In this document: positions 53,801 through 62,800 of the stretch, piece after piece
Position numbering within the stretch: position 1 is the first letter of the stretch
Layout of the letters: each line of letters begins with the position of its first letter
Origin: Owenia fusiformis
Taxonomy: Eukaryota; Annelida; Polychaeta; Sabellida; Oweniidae
DNA length: 64,000 nucleotides
Assembly: GCA_903813345.2 (NCBI GenBank)
Contig: CAIIXF020000009.1
Coordinates: 8,302,030 to 8,366,029 of the forward strand
Direction: 5' to 3'
The notes under the pieces: model-generated
Seen by the model: only the letters and a program-made list of their open reading frames with translations
Told to the model about the DNA's origin: nothing
Databases searched by the model: none
Position numbers and translations under genes: made by a program

Positions 53801-56800
53801 TCAGATTTATATTACTATCATGTAGGCCTATATTCAAATGACAAATAGAAATAAAAGTAATCAATAATTTTACATTGTGACGTCACTATTTCAGGCAACG
53901 CTGATGAGCCAGGGAAGCATGGAATCTCGAATGTCAGCCAATCAAATGTTTGCTAAAACAGCAAAATACAAGGGCCAGGTTGTAGCACTCAGGAATATTC
54001 ATAAAATGGATTTCAACAGGGCACTGCAAAAAGAAATGAAAATGGTATTGAATTCGAAAGTCTTACCCCATGTTTAAATTTCTTATATTCCTTAAATTGA
54101 CTCACTTTAACATTGTCTCGACTTTCTGAGGCCATTGTGTCTGAGTTCTCCAGTGCAAAAGATCGGAAAATTAAAGTGATAGTCTATAAAATAGGATAAG
54201 ATTATCCGTAAAGCATAAACGTGACCGGTTTAATTAAAGGCCTTATAATGCCCTTAACATACTGGTAATATACTATCCTAATGATACTTTAGTCACGCTT
54301 AATACTTATTTATGATTTTGAAAATAGATTGATAATAATTTGACTTATACTGTATAAGTGGTAATTATTTCCTAATTTTTGCCAGGTTCGGAAAATTAAA
54401 TGTCAGAAATATTGTCTTTATAATGTTATCCAATGGTTTCTTGTCATTAGGAAAATTAAAATTAGGAAAATGATGAAATTTGACCATTCGGAATATTAAC
54501 CACTCGGATTAAATACCACTTATACAGTATATAGGAAAACATCTTATGCCCTAAATGTAATGAATCCAGTATCTAAATTAACCGACGTAGGCAGAGAAGA
54601 ACGAGTGCATACTAATTTTCCATATTCGTTCCACAGCCCGCCTTGATAGTGAGCTTCATTATTTTACCTGCACATATTAATTTAATTTCATGTTTTTATG
54701 ACTTAATTGCAGATGAAAGACCTGCTCCATGACAATATAAATGCTTTCATAGGAGCGTGTGTGGGACCGGACTTCTTGATAACAGTCACAGACTACTGCT
54801 CAAAAGGCAGTTTACAGGTAATGAGTTAAATAGCACTGTTAAATGCTGGTGAATCATTTTTTGTTATTTTGGATGTTACAATTGGGGCAATTTTTTCTTT
54901 TGACCCGTTGACCTCTGAAATGCTCCCTTTATTAATTGTTTGATACTTGTGTTGTCGTTTCCTTTTGTCAGTTGTGTCATACTTATTTTTTTTATAAAAA
55001 CCTCCCAATGTACTTTCAAAATATTAAAATACCTTGATTCTACAGGGTGACATAGAAATACAGCCCTATAATTTCGGAATAACGTTTTCAATTATCATCT
55101 TGTTTCATACGTTGTGCAATTGTGTACTTACATTACATATCATCATTCATCAACAACTTCTTGTCATATATCACGTTTTTCGTTCAGATATGCTTTCATG
55201 TGAAATCTCAATTGCAGGTTCATTGTCTCAAATAATCAACTCAATTCCTAGTAACTCACAGTTGACAAAGGTATTGACATACAGGGTGGGTGGTCAGAAG
55301 TAAGATTTACTATTTTGCCAATTATCTTGAAACTTGGTACAGGAGTTTACCAAACATTACTGAGTTGATATCTTAAAGATAAAGGCTCTACTGTTTGATT
55401 GGTGCATTTCATGGTTACTATGGTAACCCGATGTGACGTCACCCGGGGCAAATTCAATTTTGCGAAAGAAACTCTTCTCAGCTTGAAATCTTAAATAAAT
55501 ATAAATAATTGTTCAAAATATTGCCATTTCAAACTGGGTACTACCGGGGACTTTGATTTTTCAGGTCCATGGTACTACGATGAGAAATATATTGCTAATT
55601 GTGACAATTATGCAAAGTAGCATGGATAAAATGATTGAGCAATTAAATGTTCATGATTTTAATAAAATAAAGCTTTAAAAACTAACATTAATATTGTCAT
55701 TCTATTTTCTGCTAAAACAAATAATTTGCCCCGGGTGACGTCACATCGGGTTACCAGAGTTACCATAAAAATCATTCAATCAAACAGGAGAATCTTTATA
55801 TTTTTATTATACACTCAATAATGTTTGGGAAAGATCTGCACCAAGTGTCGTGAAGATTGGTCCAATAGTATTGAAATGGCAACATCTTAGACGTTACTAA
55901 AACAAATAATTTGCCCCGGGTGACGTCACATCGGGTTACCATAGTTACCATAAAATCATCCAATAAAACAGGAGAATCTTTATATTTTGAATATACACTC
56001 AATAATGTTTGGGAAAGATCTGCACCAAGTGTCATGAAGATTGGTCCAATAGTATTGAAATGGCAAAATCTTAGACGTTACTTCCGGATCACCCTGTATT
56101 ACTTGAAAAATCCGTGTATTATTCATGGCACTTAGGTATACAGCTTTTATCCAATAATGAGTTGAAAACATATTTCATTATTCATGTCTAAATAAACGTA
56201 CTTTAGATAGAAAATCAGTTGTTTGTTTCAGGTATTAATTATCTCGGGTTGAAACAGATCATTGATTAATTGTGAATAAGACTTACTCTCTTGTAATCAA
56301 TCCCTGTTTGGAGGTTTCAACCGTCATGCTTTGGGTTAAAAAACAGTTTGCAGCAGCAACCATAATATAGAATATATTACTAATAAATCTGTTGTTTATT
56401 AATATTGTGGTTATCTAATTGCAGACATTTTTGATATTTGTAGGACATATTAGAAAATGATGACTTGAAATTGGATGCTATGTTTATAGCTTCTCTTGTC
56501 ATGGACCTAATAAAGGTGGGTGATAACAATGGATTTACAAATTAATAAAGATGACAAAAGAGGAATGGGTTTACCAAATAACATAAGTATTCTAATAACT
56601 AATCAACATGAGATCGTAATATGATCTCCAACGATTGTACCCTGGACAACTGGGACATTTGAGATTTCCCATCAATTGTAAACGAGGACAAACAACGCAG
56701 GGGCGAGTAGGTAGTCACCAGTCCCACCACCAGGTGGCTCATTCGGGTCAGATATCATGGCGGGTAAAGTAGAAAGTTCCCTTTAACTTAAATTACATCT

Positions 56801-59800
56801 GTTTTAATGGTTCATTTCTCATATAACTCGTATTTATCTAATTTAGATATTTATATTCATGTAAATTAAAATATGTTCAATAAAGGAAATGTTATCTGTC
56901 CAATTCAAGAAAATATATTTCACTTTTTGTGATTTATAACATGGTGTCTATGGGTAATCAACCCGAACTAGAAGTCAAATTTTCAAAAAAAGATTAAATT
57001 TTCGAAGTTGATAAACAATTTTCGAAATCATATTTCTGTACATTCACATGTAGATTACAAATATGACTGAATGTCACTTGGAAAAAATGTTAGCTTGAAA
57101 TAAAGTAGTACAATATGCTAGTCAGGCACTTTAATGGGGACACCAAGGTGTCCCCCACCTAGGTGGTATTTAGTACAACCCAGTATTTCCACAAATAAAC
57201 TTTAATTCCATTTACAGGTTGTCCAAAAAGTATGGGACCCTCTAGACAGCCATATACCAATGTCTCCATTGTTCAACTCAAAAATGGGAAAAGTTACAGG
57301 CATTCCAAAATGTAGTGTTTAGCCAAAATTAAAGTCTAGTTTAAAAATTAATATAATGCTAAATTAATAGTAGGTGTGCCTTGATAGGCCATGTTAACAG
57401 CAGCAATGTTTTGTTTTTCAGATATGACTTGAAACGCGCTTGGAATAGGGGTGTAGCATTTTGTAATCCTCAAAAAACCTCTTAAGGCATTTTAGTCAGA
57501 AGAGTTTCCTTGGAGTATTTGTGCTCATCGTTCTCTTTTTCCAACGCACCATCCATCCTATCTTTGACGATTAACACCCATGTCTTCTACTTCCAGGATA
57601 TTGAATTGAACTTTAATTTGGCCAAACACTAAGTTTTGAAATGCCTGTAACCTTTTCCCAATTCTGAGTTGAAGCATGATACTTGGCAAAGCAATAAAAC
57701 CTTTGACAAGCTTTAAAATGATAAATAACACATACTATAGAGACATCTATATATGTCTGTCTAGGGGGTCCAATACGTTCTGGACACCCTGTAATTTGCC
57801 TGAAATCTTTTGTTATTGATACCTTTGTTTAGTTAATTTTATCGCCTAAAAATTATCAGATATTTTTTCACAATGTTGCATTTTCAGGGTATGATATTTA
57901 TCCATGACAGTGAAATGCACTCACATGGGAACCTAAAAAGTTCCAATTGTGTTGTAAACAGTCGATGGAGCCTACAGATTACGGACTATGGTTTGACTGA
58001 ATTTAGACAAACTTCCAGTCCCCAAGATAATGAGTATGGATTCTACCGGAGTAAGTAATCGTCTTTATTGCGAATACATATGGTTTATTTCAACTTCATT
58101 ACAGTTATGACCACGACAAAGTTGCATAATCTTTTTTCTTAGCAAGTTTTTATTCGCCATTTCTATATATTGAGGATGCGATCTGAAGGTCACCCTAGTA
58201 GGAATATGCATTTTCACGAAAGCATTATCTAAACATGGCAGGAAGAAGATGACTTATTTTATGATTTTATCCTTCTATAATTTAGATTTGCTTTGGCGGT
58301 CTCCTGAGTTGTTAAGGTGTGCGAACTATCCTAAACATGGGACCCAAAAAGGAGATGTTTATGCATTTGGCATCATCCTTTATGAAATAGTTTACCGTCT
58401 TGGACCATACGGGAATTGTGAGCTGTCTCCAAAAGGTAATACAATATATTTTGCGTGGGAATATTATGATATTTAATAAAGGAAAAAAATACAGTATTGA
58501 TCTTGTCATTGTGATATTAAAGCCATATAAAACATACGAAATAGTACTTACTAAGCCGAGATATAAACTCCCAGGCAAGCAATATGGTGTACAATTTCAA
58601 GGGTTCAATATCTTCATTGTGAAGGACCTTCACTCGACTGCAATTTTAAAAGAAGAAAAGTGTTCTAATTTCCTAAACTTAATTTTGATTCTCCATTTAT
58701 AAGTCACGTGATCAATATCCAGAATGAGGCTTTCACCTTTCAATGTAGAACGTTCTAAGATCTACACACTTTTTGATGATGTCATCCAGGTTAGTTCACA
58801 ATCCCAAAACTTAATTCTAAGTTATCATATTTGAGATATAGGCTTCAAAATGACAAATCTCCAATATTCTCCTATAATATGAGTTGACATTATCCTCGTA
58901 TCAAGGTAAGATAGTGATCTTGACAAAGATTGTTCTTATATTTGACAACGCTGCCTTATATTTGTTCTAAATGGCTTAAATCGATCAAGCTTCATCATTC
59001 GAGCATGGCTTTTGAACACTATTTTTAGAAAAATTGATGGGTTCGGGGAAAATGGCACACTTTTTTCTAAATATTATTTAAACATGTGGTAAAAAGTGAA
59101 CAATACTAGTGTGAACCACCTAAATGTGAACAAAATGAGAAATGAATTCTACTACCAATCTCACGAACCATACAAATTCCGTGAATTAAAGTGTTAGAGT
59201 CCAATCATCTAATTTTAGTCGATTAAGTAAGTTACTAAAGGTACATTCAAAGTAAGAATTGAAGGAGCAATTACAATCGATTATTTTAATCAGTATTAAT
59301 AAACAAAAAAAACACTGACAGAGTGACAGTATTGCATTGGTGCTGCTTCTTACCAAACCATTTTTCAAAGGTTTCGGGATGATATAAAGGTGGCAGCAGT
59401 GGTAGAATTCTATCAACCTTTCTCTAAAAGCAAGGAGGATTGGCTCCCAGAATGCAACACCGATATTCTGCAAAACAATCACCTAGCGATAGCTTTGTTG
59501 GAGAGTATCGGGTCATTCTCCATGCAGTCGTACAAATTATACAGACACGAATAGCAAATGACGCATGCGTGGAGATTAAAGAATATCGAGTTGGAACCCT
59601 GGCTTCCAATCCTCCTTGCTCTAAAAGAGAAGTATTAACAAACACAGATTGATCGACCTGCTATTTTTATCTAAACTTATTTCTATTGCCGTTTAGCCTA
59701 TGTATTCCCATGTTCCAGGTTTGTCTATTCCTTATTTAGTGTTAGCCTTGCCCAAGTCGGTCTCTTTTACTATCTTGATTTCTATTATGACCGCCTTGTA

Positions 59801-62800
59801 CCAAAGAGAAAGCCACGTGCTTTACCGACTCAATGTTTATGTCGGTAAAATTTGACCAATCAACGACGGCCCTGCAGCGTTAGCTCATTATTATGCACGG
59901 TCAAAAACAAGTACACTTTTTACTTTTCGCCGGGACTTTTCACGAACAAATCTTGCATGAATTCATCATGAAAATACAAATATTTTATCAAATAAATATC
60001 AATCAGAGTTTAGTGGATGCCAGAGCATCGATCGGTAACCGGAGGTGAGAAGATTTCAACAATAAACATTGGACTCGGTCTTGCATTTTCATCGCGAAAT
60101 CAGTTTTAAATCTATTGCATGATTTAATTTATACTAAAGACTCTTACATTCCCTATGTACATTTAATTACATAATATATTGTAAAGAAACGATCGATCAG
60201 ATCATTGAATTTCAAATCGGGGAGATTGCTTTGCTTATGCAGGTCAACCTGATAACGTTTTGATTGGTCAATCAGCCTGAAGTCACACGTCGTGTCCACG
60301 CGTATATCTGTTAATCAATAAGGTTTCGCGATACCCCTGATAGCGTAGGTATTATGGAAATCTCGAAACCGTTGAATAACTCTGCATAATATCAGCGCAG
60401 GTGTATTGGATTGTACAAGGCGGTAATAATTCAAGTTCAGATAAGTAAAAAATACCGACTTGGGCAAGGCTAATTTAGTGTAACTGCTCGGCAATCATTT
60501 TCATGTTTTAAGACCGGTATATTCAATGACATCAAAAACGTTGCAGTCGAAATGTTGAGACATGCGCAGACCTCTATTTAGTGATATTTTCATTTCAAAT
60601 ATGGCGGCCAATCCGATGTCTGACGACCCTTACAAAGAATCTAGGCAGTTTGCATTTTTACCTCCTGTGAAATAACAAGTGGAATTTAGTAGTTGTTTTG
60701 TGTTTTATTATCATTCTGCATCGTAATTCTATGTGATGTGGTGTTGAAATGTCAGCAGAAATACATATCCATACGATAATCGAGTGAATCAGATAACAGA
60801 TTTTTCCGAAAACCCGTCTCGTGCTAAGAGTGTAAAAACTTGTATTAACATGCTCAAAAGTGCCAATGTGCACATCAATGTCAAGCTAAATCAATATTGT
60901 GTCTAAAACAGGTACCTGATCTACTCAAAACAGCTTGTCATTCACGTATACACGCTTAGCAAACACGGCGAAATGACCTGAATCTTGGAATTTCGTTTGA
61001 GAGCTAGTAATGTTTGCTCCGGTCTTCGTCATAAGTGTTCATCAGACTTCACGCATGCGCAGGAGAAAAACCATCAACCAATAAGGTTTATAAATCAATT
61101 TTGCGCATGCGCCTTACAACGGTAAAGAAATTCGTATTTATAAACAAACCAGTTTGAGATAACCCGATATCAGTCGGAGAAATCTGACGATCTACGAAAC
61201 TCACTTCAAAAAATCAAATGCGGACTGACGGCGTATTCTACTATGTTTGGATCTAAGATTTTCAGTATAGATAAAGTCTTTTATGATCTTTCGAATGAGG
61301 TAAGTTTCTAGTTCGAAAGACAATCGTATCAACTTGAACAAAAGTTGAGTTTTGACGAAAAATTTTAACATGCGCAGAAGTCCCATTTTCGTTGTACCAT
61401 ATTGACTGGTTGGTGGTATGATCGGACCATTTTGTATCATACCCAGACCAAACATATCTCTTGTTTACACTTATGTGTCTATGTAAACTATAATTGCTAA
61501 GGTGAATCCTGTTTATTTTAATGAGTACTTGGATCCGCAGGATGACCTTTTTACTTGTTTACTCTCAATATTTACAGAAATCATTGCCAAGGTGATAGGG
61601 CCACTGTGTCCCGTCTTTAGACCAACCATTACACCTCATTCCTGCCAGGACTATGTGACGTCATGCATGACCGAATGCTGGGACGAGTATCCGGAAAATA
61701 GACCCGATTTCAGAGAAATACGATCCAAACTGAAACCCATGCGTCAGGGAATGTAAGACCATACACTATTATACAATTATGTGTTTTTGCATCTTACGTG
61801 TATTTTATGATTGTTCCAATTCCAACATGAAACATTATTCTAATAAGTGTCGGATGTTAAAACAATATATCTTAATAACAACAATAATAACCATTATATT
61901 TATTTGATTGCCGATGATCTCGAGGCTTGTTTGATAGCAGAAAAAACATGCAATTGTCTTTGTTAAATTAGTAATACGAGACATATCATGTATCAAGAAT
62001 AGACCATCGTCCATAATACAGAATGATTTTGTATATCATGGAACTCAAATGACATGAAGTATGAAGTGAATGTCAAGGAATAGGTGTATGCCTAATTAGC
62101 TACCAATGTGGGTTCACTTGTATGTGTCATTAGGTTTGTCATGGGCAGATAACGATTTCCTGATCAGGGGGTGGGAACAGGATCCCAAAATGCGAACAAA
62201 TCATCCGATCCAACCCCGTGTAAATATTCAATTTCAAGGTGGAAACCCCAAATTGCATTAGATGTTATAAAGATTAGCATTGAAAGGTGCAGATTGTTAT
62301 AAGTAAACAAAAAATATCAAAAATGATGTACAACAAACAGTGTCAAGCCCCATTGCTCACCATCAAAGAACCATCAAAATCCAATATCACAAGACCATGG
62401 GACAGACATTCAGTGCTGACTGTATTGTAGAGTAAATGATGTAACAAAAAAATTAGTGATATTAGACAAATTCTATTTAAACAGGAAGACAAATATATTT
62501 GACAACATGATGGCGATGATGGAGAAATACCAGGCGAATCTAGAGACGTTGGTGGAAGAAAGAACGGATCAGTTGATGGACGAGAAGAGAAAAACAGAGG
62601 CCCTGTTACTCAGAATGCTTCCAAAGTAGGTTCAAACATTTGGCCTCGATCCTTTGCGTTAGGCGATAGCTGGTTCTTGACTTTAGAAAATTCGATTCGC
62701 AATATTGACTCACTTGGAAATATATTAACAGTTGAAATACATGGTGAACCAATATTATATTTAAAGATAATATGACATTAGACTAGAGGCGGGACTATCC

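Noticed and set aside
54876-55303. Frames in intron 11 as alternative kinase-domain exons
   Set aside because: No kinase-homology motifs; exon 11 to exon 12 is complete with the conserved GSLQ-DILEN junction.
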